Notes: generated from the letters alone by a model not told the origin. 64,000 bases of DNA from Massilibacteroides sp. (GCF_028705895.1 NZ_JAQWCQ010000009.1:1-64000), one strand, 5' to 3'; shown: positions 25,867-34,541, counted from the stretch's first letter. Numbers and translations: made by a program.

Positions 25867-25927
25867 AAATATAAAGGTTATTTTCGGAAATATAAAGGAT
25901 ATTTTTGCAAAAATATCCTTTATATTT
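25867..25927. repeat. 21-bp tandem repeat ending in a 40-bp perfect palindrome; probable bidirectional terminator
   Basis: Two 21-bp direct units (25867-25887 and 25888-25908) share AAATATAAAGG at their starts. The second unit is also the left half of a perfect 40-bp palindrome, 25888-25927, centred between 25907 and 25908. T-rich sequence follows on the right. It lies between the convergent ends of murF (25775) and the DUF799 gene (25934). The sequence 25865-25891 recurs exactly at 45040-45066. Confidence 0.8.
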
Positions 25928-25933
25928 TTTTAT

Positions 25934-26620
25934 TTATTTTATTGTCGCTGAAAACTCTTTATTACCGGCAGATGTTTCCTTGTCTTTTTCATAATTGGGG
26001 TGATAAACTCCTGCAGGCAAATCAGACAAGGTGTAATTATTCGCCGAGCGAGCCGCGTTAATCGGATTTGTTGCCGCCGTTGCCAGTGCATCGACAGCCA
26101 TTCCGACAAGCATTCCCGCTAACCCTCCGCTCGTATTGTTTGTCGATAAATCATAAATAATCTTTCCCCTACGGGAAAAGAGTTCAGAGTTATCTTTCGT
26201 AGATTTTAATATGTACTCTACTTCTACTGTTATATTTGCGGTAAGAGCAGCCTTCTCCCAACGATGAATAATGGTAAACAGAAGTGCATCTGCCCCCAGA
26301 ACATCCCCGAATTGTTTTAGATTTCCATCAATAAACATTTCTGAATCATAAGCACTTTCGCTCTTAAACATCTCCATAGTAAGAAAAGAAGGCAAGACAT
26401 AATATCCTCTCTCTGCCATCGGACGGGCAAACGTGGTATAGAAGAATTCTTTAGCCTCTACATTATTTGTCTTATTGATGGGGGGCATTGCTGCAATAGC
26501 CATCGGATGGTTCTGATAAAGAGTCCCGTAGGCTTGTGCTTTTGTCATTGTACTTTGCGTAGTAGTACAAGACGCGAAGAATAAAACTCCGAAACAAACT
26601 ATAAGTAGATACCTCATCAT
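25934..26620 (-). CDS. DUF799 (GNA1162-like) lipoprotein
   Basis: 228-residue lipoprotein (lipobox FASC). It has the DUF799 pattern: QNHPMAIAAMPPINKTNNVE then AKEFFYTTFARPMAERGYYV and GADALLFTIIHRWEK, with a glycine-rich late segment SGGLAGMLVGMAVDALATAA. The best known member is the Neisseria surface antigen GNA1162, which sits beside DUF4810 and CsgG-like genes. The same trio is found here. Its fold resembles TolB-N/CsgG-like periplasmic domains; the function is unknown. It overlaps the DUF4810 gene by 4 bases. Confidence 0.85.
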   Translation of the reverse strand: MMRYLLIVCFGVLFFASCTTTQSTMTKAQAYGTLYQNHPMAIAAMPPINKTNNVEAKEFFYTTFARPMAERGYYVLPSFLTMEMFKSESAYDSEMFIDGNLKQFGDVLGADALLFTIIHRWEKAALTANITVEVEYILKSTKDNSELFSRRGKIIYDLSTNNTSGGLAGMLVGMAVDALATAATNPINAARSANNYTLSDLPAGVYHPNYEKDKETSAGNKEFSATIK

Positions 26621-26967
26621 TCTTCTAATTTTTTAATGATTCGAGAAATAAACGTTGACGATTCGGGATAGAGTGCGATTTCTTGTTTCAGCATCTGGAT
26701 TCCTTCCTCCTTTTTCCCTTTCTTAATCAGGAGGAAACCATAGTCTGCTGAAATTCCGGGAGGCGGCACTTTTCTTAATCCGGTTTGCTTGTTGATCATC
26801 ACTTCGTATGAAGCTAATAATTCATCCAGATTTTTTTCCGTATCTTCTTTCACATAATCATAAGAGCGTCTTTCATAGTCGCTCCAGGAATACAGGGTCT
26901 GTTTGGTTGAACAACTTACGCAACATAAGCCGATCAACAAAACTCCCGCCCAAAAGTGTTTTTTCAT
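26617..26967 (-). CDS. DUF4810 lipoprotein
   Basis: 116-residue lipoprotein (lipobox VSCS region, Cys19). Family signature LYSWSDYERRSYDYVKEDTE is followed by TPR-like helices (YGFLLIKKGKKEEGIQMLKQ). The conserved proline-rich turn RKVPPPGISADYGFLL is present. It lies between the CsgG-side genes and the DUF799 gene, overlapping the latter by 4 bases, which implies a shared complex at the outer membrane. No enzymatic motif. Confidence 0.85.
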   Translation of the reverse strand: MKKHFWAGVLLIGLCCVSCSTKQTLYSWSDYERRSYDYVKEDTEKNLDELLASYEVMINKQTGLRKVPPPGISADYGFLLIKKGKKEEGIQMLKQEIALYPESSTFISRIIKKLEE

Positions 26968-26981
26968 ATACTTAAGCTGTT

Positions 26982-27323
26982 TTAGGGTAGTTCAATGCGC
27001 TTCGTTTCCTGCGTGGAAACAATGATTTCTTTATCGTATAATGTTTTGTTCTTATAGACGACTTTCAAGTGTCTCTTGCCACTTTTGATTACATAAGTAT
27101 CACCTTTCACGGTGCTTGGGCGCACTTTGTTAACTTTTGCTTTAAAAGGAGCATTATCATCAATATACACTTGTACACCATCACTGTATTTGTCGGTCGT
27201 ACCTCTTACGAATGACAAATAAGCCTCGTTCTCAAGACCTCTTGTCTCCGTAGTTCTACCAACGGAACAAGCAGCCAGTGTAATAACAGAAAAGAATAAA
27301 AGGCATAATTTCATTTTCATCAC
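26982..27323 (-). CDS. Small lipoprotein of the CsgG cluster, unknown function
   Basis: 113 residues with a lipoprotein signal peptide (LAACS, Cys near residue 19). The mature part is about 90 residues and beta-rich: AYLSFVRGTTDKYSDGVQVY, then KGDTYVIKSGKRHLKVVYKN and a final KEIIVSTQETKRIELP, like a PEGA-type or small beta-sandwich domain (inference from strand pattern). It overlaps the end of the CsgG gene by 4 bases and precedes the DUF4810 gene by 14 bases, so it belongs to this operon. I do not recognise the family. Confidence 0.65.
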   Translation of the reverse strand: MMKMKLCLLFFSVITLAACSVGRTTETRGLENEAYLSFVRGTTDKYSDGVQVYIDDNAPFKAKVNKVRPSTVKGDTYVIKSGKRHLKVVYKNKTLYDKEIIVSTQETKRIELP

Positions 27324-28261
27324 TTTTCCTCCTCAATATAATATTTTTCTATATTCTGCGGATCGATAGCCCCTTGCGTAAACTCTACGATTGAGAATTC
27401 ATTCTGCGGGTTATCTCCTTCTGTTAAGACTACTTTCACCCGGGCTACTTCTTTTCCCGGTAGTTCAAGCATCATTCCGGTTTGCGGATTTTTTACAGTC
27501 CGCCCTTTTTCCTTTACGAGAAATTCATCTCCGGTTTCGATTCCCTGACTTTTGCCGCCGCTAATGAAATAATCACCATTATCTACAGTCAGGAAATAAG
27601 CCTTCCACGGCCTGTCCATTAAATTAGAAATAATATTTTCCGTCAATTTAGATATCGCAGCAGAAATCGCTTTATCACTCAATGTCGCATCATAATCAGC
27701 AGACGCACCCACTCCAAGCGTTGACTTGCTTTTTAGCTCTGCCTCGCCTTTCGCTTCTTCAGAATAGATAATCTGACCGGTTTTAACATCGATCATACGG
27801 ATCGTAACGGCAGCTTCGGCTATTTGAGTTTTCGTCCTTGAGATAAGATTCGCGTCTCCCAGATTCTTCCTTCCGAACTCCGTGATCGAACCAACGATCA
27901 GATAATCTGCTCCTACACTCGAATAGTCACCTCCGTTCTTTTGGCTTTCTTCTATGATCTTATCCAGATCAGCACGTTCTAATAACAAGAACTTATCACT
28001 CATCACTAATTTATTCGAAAGAATATCAAGTGCTTGTTTTGCCATCGGATCATTCTCTTTGTCATAAAAGATACCTTTTCCGTACTGGGTTTCGTTTGTG
28101 AATCGGCTTATCGCAACCTTTCGCTTCAGAGATTTTGTCTGAGACTTGCTCTCTTCTGTCTGCAATTCTACTTTGTGGTCTTTTGTCTGAGCATAAAGAA
28201 CCATACAACAACTACACATCGCAAACAGCAGCGTTCGTTTGAATATCTTGTTCATCTTCAT
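27320..28261 (-). CDS. CsgG/HfaB-family protein
   Basis: 313 residues from the chosen start. The CsgG fold is visible: RKVAISRFTNETQYGKG, then LSNKLVMSDKFLLLERADLD and GADYLIVGSITEFG, and IRMIDVKTGQIIYSEEAKGE. In curli systems CsgG forms the outer-membrane export pore, but relatives in DUF4810/DUF799 clusters have no known amyloid substrate and none is seen here. I start at ATG 28261 (or 28255), which opens a signal peptide KIFKRTLLFAMCSCCMVLYA. A longer reading to 28321 runs across the -7 box at 28317-28310. The last 80 residues form an extra domain (TGDEFLVKEKGRTVKNPQTG). Confidence 0.85.
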   Translation of the reverse strand: MKMNKIFKRTLLFAMCSCCMVLYAQTKDHKVELQTEESKSQTKSLKRKVAISRFTNETQYGKGIFYDKENDPMAKQALDILSNKLVMSDKFLLLERADLDKIIEESQKNGGDYSSVGADYLIVGSITEFGRKNLGDANLISRTKTQIAEAAVTIRMIDVKTGQIIYSEEAKGEAELKSKSTLGVGASADYDATLSDKAISAAISKLTENIISNLMDRPWKAYFLTVDNGDYFISGGKSQGIETGDEFLVKEKGRTVKNPQTGMMLELPGKEVARVKVVLTEGDNPQNEFSIVEFTQGAIDPQNIEKYYIEEEK

Positions 28262-28309
28262 AATTAATTTATTCAAAAGTTCTGAGTTTTTCTGTTTAAT
28301 ATCGATCAT

Positions 28310-28317
28310 CAAATGTA
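28310..28317 (-). promoter_or_regulatory. -7 box of the CsgG-DUF4810-DUF799 operon
   Basis: Minus strand reads TACATTTG (TAnnTTTG), about 49 bases before the start at 28261. No clear -33. Confidence 0.5.
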
Positions 28318-28401
28318 TCATTTTTTTGAAAATAAAGATTTAAAATATAATGAATTTCACAGAATATTTTCGCATTCACCTTTTTTAAGGGTAATGAAAC
28401 G

Positions 28402-28409
28402 TATCTTTG
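28402..28409 (+). promoter_or_regulatory. -7 box of the LysE-family gene
   Basis: TATCTTTG matches TAnnTTTG, 26 bases before ATG 28436. The -33 element is not clear. Confidence 0.5.
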
Positions 28410-28435
28410 TAGCATATTTTGGTTATAATAAATGA

Positions 28436-29086
28436 ATGATTGATATAATTTATATAGGGGTTATAATAGGAGTTTTAGTCTCTGCTCCCATGGGACCTGT
28501 CGGTATTCTGTGTATTCAACGAACACTGAGTAAAGGGCGGCTTCACGGTCTTGCAACCGGTGCGGGAGCTGCTCTTTCCGATGTTATTTATGCCTCTGTC
28601 ACTTGCTTGGGGATGGGTGTGATTATTAATTTTATTGAAGCCAATCAAGCACCATTACAACTATTCGGGAGTATCATCCTTGGGTTTTTCGGATACTATA
28701 TTTACCGTTCCAACCCGATGAAGGGGCTAAAAAGACAGGGGGATCGTAAATTATCTTATACACAAGACTTTCTGACTTCTTTCCTGTTAACTTTCAGCAA
28801 TGTTTTTATCGTATTTCTATATATTGCCTTATTTGCCCGTTTTGGATTTGTCTTACCTGAGCATTCTATCTGGATATCAATTTGTGGTATTGGAGGAATA
28901 GGCGTTGGCGCTATGTTGTGGTGGCTTGTTATAACCTATATCGTATCCAAACTGAGACGATGGTTTAATATAAGAAGCATCTGGATGTTGAATAAGATTG
29001 TGGGAATTATTATTATCTTAGTCTCATTAATTGGATTACTCTCTATTTTTTACATACGACCTGAATACCTTTTAATTTTTTTGTAA
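28436..29086 (+). CDS. LysE/RhtB-family amino acid exporter
   Basis: 216-residue inner-membrane protein with about six hydrophobic helices. The N-terminal LysE motif is clear: VLVSAPMGPVGILCIQRTLS then GRLHGLATGAGAALSDVIYA. Family members export amino acids or related metabolites. The middle has LTSFLLTFSNVFIVFLYIAL, corresponding to the usual FLLNPKN-like region, which is changed here. The CBM9-like gene begins one base after its stop, so the two form a small operon. Substrate unknown. Confidence 0.9.
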   Translation: MIDIIYIGVIIGVLVSAPMGPVGILCIQRTLSKGRLHGLATGAGAALSDVIYASVTCLGMGVIINFIEANQAPLQLFGSIILGFFGYYIYRSNPMKGLKRQGDRKLSYTQDFLTSFLLTFSNVFIVFLYIALFARFGFVLPEHSIWISICGIGGIGVGAMLWWLVITYIVSKLRRWFNIRSIWMLNKIVGIIIILVSLIGLLSIFYIRPEYLLIFL

Positions 29087-29087
29087 C

Positions 29088-29732
29088 ATGAAAACATTTA
29101 AAATTCCGAACTTACCTGCATTAGATGTGCTTGATTTGTCCTCTGTTGATTATTTTTTAGAAAACAAGGCGCTGAGATTGAATATAAATACGGTGAATTG
29201 GGCGGAATTTCCTTATCAGCCGATTGTCATTGTTGATGTGGCACGTACGGATAAGAATTTATATTTACGCTATTTTGTTAAAGGTAATTCATTGAAAGCA
29301 TCTTATGTTGAAGATGGTTCGCCGGTACACAAAGACAGTTGTGTAGAATTTTTTGTGAAAACGCCGGATAGTCCGCATTATTATATCAATTTTGAATTTA
29401 ATTGTATAGGCACCTGTGATGCTGCATACCGGGAATCCAGAACGGAAAAAATCGGGTTTGATGAGAAAGAATATATGTCAATCAGACGCCATTCATCATT
29501 AGAAGTCAAACCTTTTGACGAACAAACAGGCGTTTTTTCTTGGGAACTGACAGTCTCTATTCCATTCGGGTTGATAGGGCTGGATTCCAAAGATTTGCCG
29601 GAAAAGATATTGGCGAATTTTTATAAATGCGCTGATGATACGCAGTATCCTCATTTTCTGAGTTGGGCACCGATCAATTTACCCGAACCAAATTTCCACT
29701 GCCCCGAATTCTTTGGAGAGTTGTATTTATAG
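29088..29732 (+). CDS. CBM9-like carbohydrate-binding-fold protein
   Basis: 214 residues resembling the CBM9_1/cellobiose-dehydrogenase-like beta-sandwich found in many Bacteroidetes: YLRYFVKGNSLKASYVEDGS, then KDSCVEFFVKTPDSPHYYIN and FEFNCIGTCDAAYRE, then the ending FLSWAPINLPEPNFHCPEFF. No signal peptide is seen, so it is probably cytosolic, which is unusual for a sugar-binding fold. It is coupled to the LysE-type gene with a one-base gap. Ligand unknown. A bidirectional terminator follows. Confidence 0.7.
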   Translation: MKTFKIPNLPALDVLDLSSVDYFLENKALRLNINTVNWAEFPYQPIVIVDVARTDKNLYLRYFVKGNSLKASYVEDGSPVHKDSCVEFFVKTPDSPHYYINFEFNCIGTCDAAYRESRTEKIGFDEKEYMSIRRHSSLEVKPFDEQTGVFSWELTVSIPFGLIGLDSKDLPEKILANFYKCADDTQYPHFLSWAPINLPEPNFHCPEFFGELYL

Positions 29733-29750
29733 GATTGACACCACAAAAAA

Positions 29751-29781
29751 AAGAGGTTGTCTTCTGAAAAAACAACCTCTT
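29751..29781. terminator. Bidirectional terminator between the CBM9-like gene and korB
   Basis: AAGAGGTTGT (29751-29760) pairs with ACAACCTCTT (29772-29781). A-rich sequence precedes the left arm and serves as the T-run for the minus strand. Confidence 0.8.
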
Positions 29782-29805
29782 CATCATATCTTTCAACTGT
29801 AAGAT

Positions 29806-30828
29806 TTATTTTACCTCCCAGATTTCACCTTTCATCAGAAAATCGCGAAGTTTACGGGTAGGATTCTTTGCCTGTACCTCCTTCACTTGTTGGTCAACAC
29901 ATTGATCATATACCGGCGCTTCAACATCACGAATTACACCCAGTGCAATTGGCAGGTCGTCTTCATTCGTCATCATTGCCAACATCATATGCAAGGTATT
30001 ATCTTTTGTATGTGCATCGTGTACGAGAATGTTGTCTAAGGTATAACCATCTTCTCCTATTGTTACCGCTTTCAGTTTTAGTCCTTCCAGAACGATTCCT
30101 TTATTGGCTTCTTTACCGAAAATCATTTTTTCTCCATGGCGAAGGAATACCGTACGATCTGCACGAAAATCTTTATCGGTAATATTTTTATGAATACCAT
30201 CATTGAAGATCACGCAGTTAACCAACACCTCTACAACAGAAGCTCCTGCATGTTTTGCTGCATCAGCTAAAACGGCAGTCGTATTCTTCAGATCCACATC
30301 TACTACACGGGCAAAATAGTTACTTCTTGCACCAAAGGCAAGTTCTGCAGGAATAAACGGATCTTCCACCGTTCCATAAGGAGAACTCTTGGATACGAAT
30401 CCACGTTCCGATGTTGGGGAGTACTGTCCTTTTGTCAAACCATAAATACGGTTATTGAACAATACAATATTAATATCTACATTACGGCGTACAGCATGAA
30501 TAAAATGGTTTCCTCCGATAGCCAGACAGTCGCCATCACCTGTAATAAGCCATACGTTCAGATCCGGATTGGCGGTCTTCACTCCGGTAGCAATCGCTGC
30601 TCCACGACCATGAATAGTATGGAATCCATATGAATTCATATAATAAGGCAGACGAGACGAGCAACCGATACCGGATATTACAGCCATATCTTTAGGTGGA
30701 ATATTCAGCTCGGCCATCGCTTTATGCAAACAATTCAGTACGGCGTGGTCTCCACATCCGGGACACCAACGTACGTATTGGTCACTCTTATAATCTTTTG
30801 CTTGATATTTGATTTCTTCCGTTTCCAT
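29806..30828 (-). CDS. korB: 2-oxoacid:ferredoxin oxidoreductase beta subunit (probable KorB)
   Basis: 340 residues; the thiamine-diphosphate-binding half of a 2-oxoacid:ferredoxin oxidoreductase, most likely for 2-oxoglutarate. It opens with WCPGCGDHAVLNCLHKAM, whose cysteines help bind a [4Fe-4S] cluster. The TPP motif is ITGDGDCLAIGGNHFIHAVR ending in FNN. RGAAIATGVKTANPDL is also typical. It follows korA after 3 bases. Together they fix or release CO2 at low potential, coupling to ferredoxin, which NfnAB could exchange with NAD(P)H. Confidence 0.92.
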   Translation of the reverse strand: METEEIKYQAKDYKSDQYVRWCPGCGDHAVLNCLHKAMAELNIPPKDMAVISGIGCSSRLPYYMNSYGFHTIHGRGAAIATGVKTANPDLNVWLITGDGDCLAIGGNHFIHAVRRNVDINIVLFNNRIYGLTKGQYSPTSERGFVSKSSPYGTVEDPFIPAELAFGARSNYFARVVDVDLKNTTAVLADAAKHAGASVVEVLVNCVIFNDGIHKNITDKDFRADRTVFLRHGEKMIFGKEANKGIVLEGLKLKAVTIGEDGYTLDNILVHDAHTKDNTLHMMLAMMTNEDDLPIALGVIRDVEAPVYDQCVDQQVKEVQAKNPTRKLRDFLMKGEIWEVK

Positions 30829-30831
30829 AAA

Positions 30832-32685
30832 TTAAGCCTCCATTATTTTAGTGAACTCTTCAATCAATCTGGTCACATTAAAGGGTTGCCCTTTTATGCG
30901 ATTGAACTGATAAGGAGTAAATCCGGGTATTTTACCTCGCAGATATTTGGCGAACTGGCCTGTGTTCTGCTCTGCAATAACAACCTTCTTATATTTTGTG
31001 AGAACTTCTACTGCATTCTTCGGAAGAGGGCTGATGAATTTAAAGTGTGCCAAAGCAACTTTCTTTCCATTCTCATGCAAACCTTCCATTGTCTCATATA
31101 AATGTCCGTATGTTCCACCCCATCCAACGATCAGAAGATCAGCATCGGCATCCCCTACTACATCAAGCTCGGGAATAAAGTTTGCTATTTTATCGATCTT
31201 CTCCTGGCGTGCCATTATCATTTTCTGGTGGTTTCCGGGATGCGTAGAAATTGCACTAGTTTCAAAGTCTTTTTCCAATCCGCCAATCCGATGTTCGAAA
31301 CCTTCCATACCGGGTATAGCCCAGTAACGAACCATTGTTTCTTCATTTCTTCTATAAGGCTTCCAATCTGCTTCACCGTTATATTCAGTTGCATATTGAG
31401 GCTTAATTTCAGGATACTTATCCAAGTCCGGCAGTCTCCATGCGGAAGAGCCATTGGCAATAAAACCATCGGTCAAGAGAATAACCGGAGTCATATGTTC
31501 AACAGCTAATTTACCTGCCCAGAAGGCGGCATCAAAACAATCTGTAGGAGTAGTTGCTGCAATAACAACGATCGGGCTTTCACCGTTTCGTCCGTAAAGT
31601 GCCTGCAACAGGTCGGTCTGTTCACTCTTTGTCGGCAAACCAGTTGATGGGCCACCACGTTGAACATCTATAATGACTAAAGGCAACTCAGCGATCATTG
31701 CAAGTCCGATAGCTTCACTCTTCAAAGCAAGACCTGGTCCTGAAGTAGATGTTGCAGCAAGATTTCCGGCAAAACTGGCTCCGATTGCGGTACAGATACC
31801 GGCGATTTCGTCTTCTGCCTGAATCGCTTTTACGCCTAATTCTTTACGTTTAGATAATTCATGTAAAATATCCGTAGCCGGAGTAATCGGGTAACTACCG
31901 AGGAATAGTTTCATTCCCGCTTTTTCAGCAGCCGCGATTAATCCGTATGATGTAGCTGTATTTCCGTTTATGTCAGTGTAGAAACCAGGCTCAGCCTTCT
32001 TGCCTTCAATACGATAAGTAGAGACAGCGGCATGGGTATTATGTCCGAAGTTATAACCGTCGGTAAGCGCTTTAATATTTGCTTCGGCTATCGTCGGCTT
32101 TTTAACAAATTTATTTTGCAGCAAATGCATAGCTTCTTCCAGCGGACGCTCGAAAAGCCAGCAAACAAGCCCAAGCGCAAACATGTTTTTACAGCGTAAT
32201 GCTGATTTATTATCCAGACCAAAGTCGGCCAGTCCTTCCTTTACAAAAGTAGAAATTGGCGCAGCAACCAACTGGATACTGTTTAACCCTAATTCAGCAA
32301 ACGGATTGTCTGTTGTGAATTTCGCTTTCGCCAAATCCTTTTCCTGAAAAGAATCCGTATCGATAATAACAATCGAGTTGGGTTTCAGGATACCGACATT
32401 CACCTTCAGTGCTGCCGGGTTCATCGCTACTAATACGTCGGCTTTGTCTCCTGGTGTAAACACTTTCTTTGAGCCTAAATGTACCTGGAACCCTGAAACA
32501 CCACTAAGGGTTCCCTGAGGTGCGCGAATTTCTGCCGGATAATCCGGAAATGTAGATATTTCATTCCCGAATATCGCCGACAGAGTCGAAAAGATTGTTC
32601 CGGTCAGTTGCATTCCGTCTCCCGAGTCACCCGAGAAACGCACGACCACCTTTTCCAGAGTTGTGACTTTCGTTTGTTCTGCCAT
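30832..32685 (-). CDS. korA: 2-oxoacid:ferredoxin oxidoreductase alpha subunit with fused gamma domain (probable KorA)
   Basis: 617 residues. The N-terminal third is the gamma (POR catalytic) domain: VVRFSGDSGDGMQLTGTIFS then FPDYPAEIRAPQGTLSGVSG. The pyrimidine-binding alpha domain follows with GSYPITPATDILHELSKRKE, QAEDEIAGICTAIGASFAGN and ATSTSGPGLALKSEAIGLAM. The fusion order gamma-alpha is normal for Bacteroidetes KorA. No KorC/KorD ferredoxin-type subunit is adjacent, as in the two-subunit form. First gene of korAB; a 98-base gap separates it from the upstream alanine-dehydrogenase-like gene. Confidence 0.92.
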   Translation of the reverse strand: MAEQTKVTTLEKVVVRFSGDSGDGMQLTGTIFSTLSAIFGNEISTFPDYPAEIRAPQGTLSGVSGFQVHLGSKKVFTPGDKADVLVAMNPAALKVNVGILKPNSIVIIDTDSFQEKDLAKAKFTTDNPFAELGLNSIQLVAAPISTFVKEGLADFGLDNKSALRCKNMFALGLVCWLFERPLEEAMHLLQNKFVKKPTIAEANIKALTDGYNFGHNTHAAVSTYRIEGKKAEPGFYTDINGNTATSYGLIAAAEKAGMKLFLGSYPITPATDILHELSKRKELGVKAIQAEDEIAGICTAIGASFAGNLAATSTSGPGLALKSEAIGLAMIAELPLVIIDVQRGGPSTGLPTKSEQTDLLQALYGRNGESPIVVIAATTPTDCFDAAFWAGKLAVEHMTPVILLTDGFIANGSSAWRLPDLDKYPEIKPQYATEYNGEADWKPYRRNEETMVRYWAIPGMEGFEHRIGGLEKDFETSAISTHPGNHQKMIMARQEKIDKIANFIPELDVVGDADADLLIVGWGGTYGHLYETMEGLHENGKKVALAHFKFISPLPKNAVEVLTKYKKVVIAEQNTGQFAKYLRGKIPGFTPYQFNRIKGQPFNVTRLIEEFTKIMEA

Positions 32686-32783
32686 AGATTAAAATATTAG
32701 CTTTCCCTCTTGGTTTTTTTATGTGTGTTAATACTATTTACAAAGTAACTAATAAACTTCCCGAGCACAAAATCTTTTCCGGC

Positions 32784-33992
32784 TCAAAAAGCGGACAAAT
32801 AGATATCTAAGTTATTCGACAACAAGTTGAAATGATTAGACACGTAATTATTTACTGGCTTTCCGCCATACATATAAATTCCCGAACGAAAACAAACGTC
32901 TGCTTTGATCGCAGTCTGAATCGTTCCCATATCTCCTAACAAGAAAATAAGCGGTGAAATAATATTGCTGAATGCCATCGATGTTGTCCTCGCCACATAG
33001 TTGCTTATATTCGGTTTACAATAATGCAATACCCCATACTGCTCAAACACACTCGGATCAGAGACAGACAAACAGCAGGTGGTTTCGAAACAGCCTCCCT
33101 GATTAATTCTGAGATCAATCACTAAAGCCCCTTTTTTCATTATCTGTATCAATTCTTCCGCAATGACATACCGACGACGTGAGTTTATATAACGCATTGC
33201 ACCGACCACTACATCAGCACTTGCAAAAGCATTTCGTAACACATTCGGATGGAAGTTAGAAGTAAAAACCCCTTGTCCCAATATCTGTTGAATCGTTCTT
33301 AACTTATTTATATCGTCATCAAAGACCTTTACCGTTGCCCCCAATCCTAATGCGGCACGGGCAGCTACTGTTCCGGCATTTCCTGCGCCGATAATTACCA
33401 CCTCGGTAGGGGGTACACCTGGAATTCCTCCGAGCAAAATGCCCTTTCCACCTCTCGTATTACTCAACAGCTCTGCAGCAATCATAACCGATGCTGTTCC
33501 TTCTATTTCTGAGATAACATTCAGGATGGGTGCTCTATGGTTGTCATCGGTAATCAGTTCGTAGGCAAATGCATTTATTTTCTTACGCATCATACCTTCA
33601 TAAGATTCATTCGAAAACAGATTGAATTGAACCATAGAAAACAAAGTAGAGCGAGGTTTCATCAAGGCTACTTCCTTTGGTAATGGCGGGAGTATCTTCA
33701 AGATAAAATCGGCCTGATAGACGTCCATCGCCGTAGGCACGATATCGGCCCCGGCTTCTGCAAAATGATTGTCCGAATAATTGATTCCTAATCCCGCGTT
33801 TGTTTCTACCAAAACCCGATGACCGCATTCTACAATCATACCAACAGCTTCAGGTGTTAAAGCAAGCCGCCTCTCTTCCGGATTAAGTTCTCTGGGAATA
33901 CCTATCAACAAACGATTATTTACCTTTCTCAGCTCCTCCAGAAGTTCCTGAGGGATATAGGCTCCTTGTGTTTGTTTTTGGCTTTGTATCAT
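32784..33992 (-). CDS. Alanine dehydrogenase/PNT-family protein with altered catalytic residues
   Basis: 402 residues with the alanine dehydrogenase fold: IGIPRELNPEERRLALTPEA at the start, then GGKGILLGGIPGVPPTEVVI and the NAD-binding IGAGNAGTVAARAALGLGAT. Two key positions differ from known alanine dehydrogenases. The catalytic His in LFTYLHLA is Gln122 here (LFSMVQFNL), and the Asp in VDVAIDQGG is Asn297 (IDLRINQGG). The KVKEP motif is also changed (KILPP). So NAD binding is likely kept, but ordinary alanine deamination is doubtful. It overlaps the aroK stop by one base, so the two are co-translated. Automatic annotation would call it Ald. Confidence 0.75.
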   Translation of the reverse strand: MIQSQKQTQGAYIPQELLEELRKVNNRLLIGIPRELNPEERRLALTPEAVGMIVECGHRVLVETNAGLGINYSDNHFAEAGADIVPTAMDVYQADFILKILPPLPKEVALMKPRSTLFSMVQFNLFSNESYEGMMRKKINAFAYELITDDNHRAPILNVISEIEGTASVMIAAELLSNTRGGKGILLGGIPGVPPTEVVIIGAGNAGTVAARAALGLGATVKVFDDDINKLRTIQQILGQGVFTSNFHPNVLRNAFASADVVVGAMRYINSRRRYVIAEELIQIMKKGALVIDLRINQGGCFETTCCLSVSDPSVFEQYGVLHYCKPNISNYVARTTSMAFSNIISPLIFLLGDMGTIQTAIKADVCFRSGIYMYGGKPVNNYVSNHFNLLSNNLDIYLSAF

Positions 33993-34519
33993 TATTGGTT
34001 TAAAATATGCTCTAATGCAACAGCAATTGTCTGAACATCAGATTCGGTTAACATCTTCTCTGCTTCAAAGATAATAGATGCCTGTAAATAGTACGGCTCT
34101 CTTTTTTGTAAGCTTTCATCGATAAACCGGAGTAACTCATCTCCTGATTTATTCTGCAAAACAGGCCTTGTTTGTTTACATAGTTCCAATCGTTTAGTCA
34201 ATTCTTCAACGGAAACTTTCAGATAAACTGTTTTTCCGGCCTGATTCATAAACGCCATGTTATCAAAAAAGCAAGGACTTCCGCCGCCTGTAGAGACTAA
34301 AACGTCTTCAAACTCCGCGACCTCATGAAGCATCTTCTTCTCGATCTCGCGAAAAGCTTCTTCTCCTTTTTCCGCGAACAATTCCCTTACGGTCTTATGG
34401 TAGCGGGCTTCAATATGCAAGTCCAGATCTATGAAAGATAATCCCATACGACTCGACAATTGTTTGCCGACAGTCGTCTTACCTGCACCCATATAACCAA
34501 TCAGAAAAATACGCCTCAT
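33992..34519 (-). CDS. aroK: Shikimate kinase
   Basis: 175-residue kinase that phosphorylates shikimate in aromatic amino acid synthesis. P-loop IFLIGYMGAGKTTVGKQLSS, the DLD triplet in FIDLDLHIE, EEAFREIEKKMLHEV, and VSTGGGSPCF with the shikimate-binding glycines are all present. It overlaps the next gene by one base. The upstream minus-strand -7 box TACATTTG lies at 34549-34542, 23 bases before the start. Confidence 0.96.
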   Translation of the reverse strand: MRRIFLIGYMGAGKTTVGKQLSSRMGLSFIDLDLHIEARYHKTVRELFAEKGEEAFREIEKKMLHEVAEFEDVLVSTGGGSPCFFDNMAFMNQAGKTVYLKVSVEELTKRLELCKQTRPVLQNKSGDELLRFIDESLQKREPYYLQASIIFEAEKMLTESDVQTIAVALEHILNQ

Positions 34520-34541
34520 TCCATTAACATGAATGTTTATG

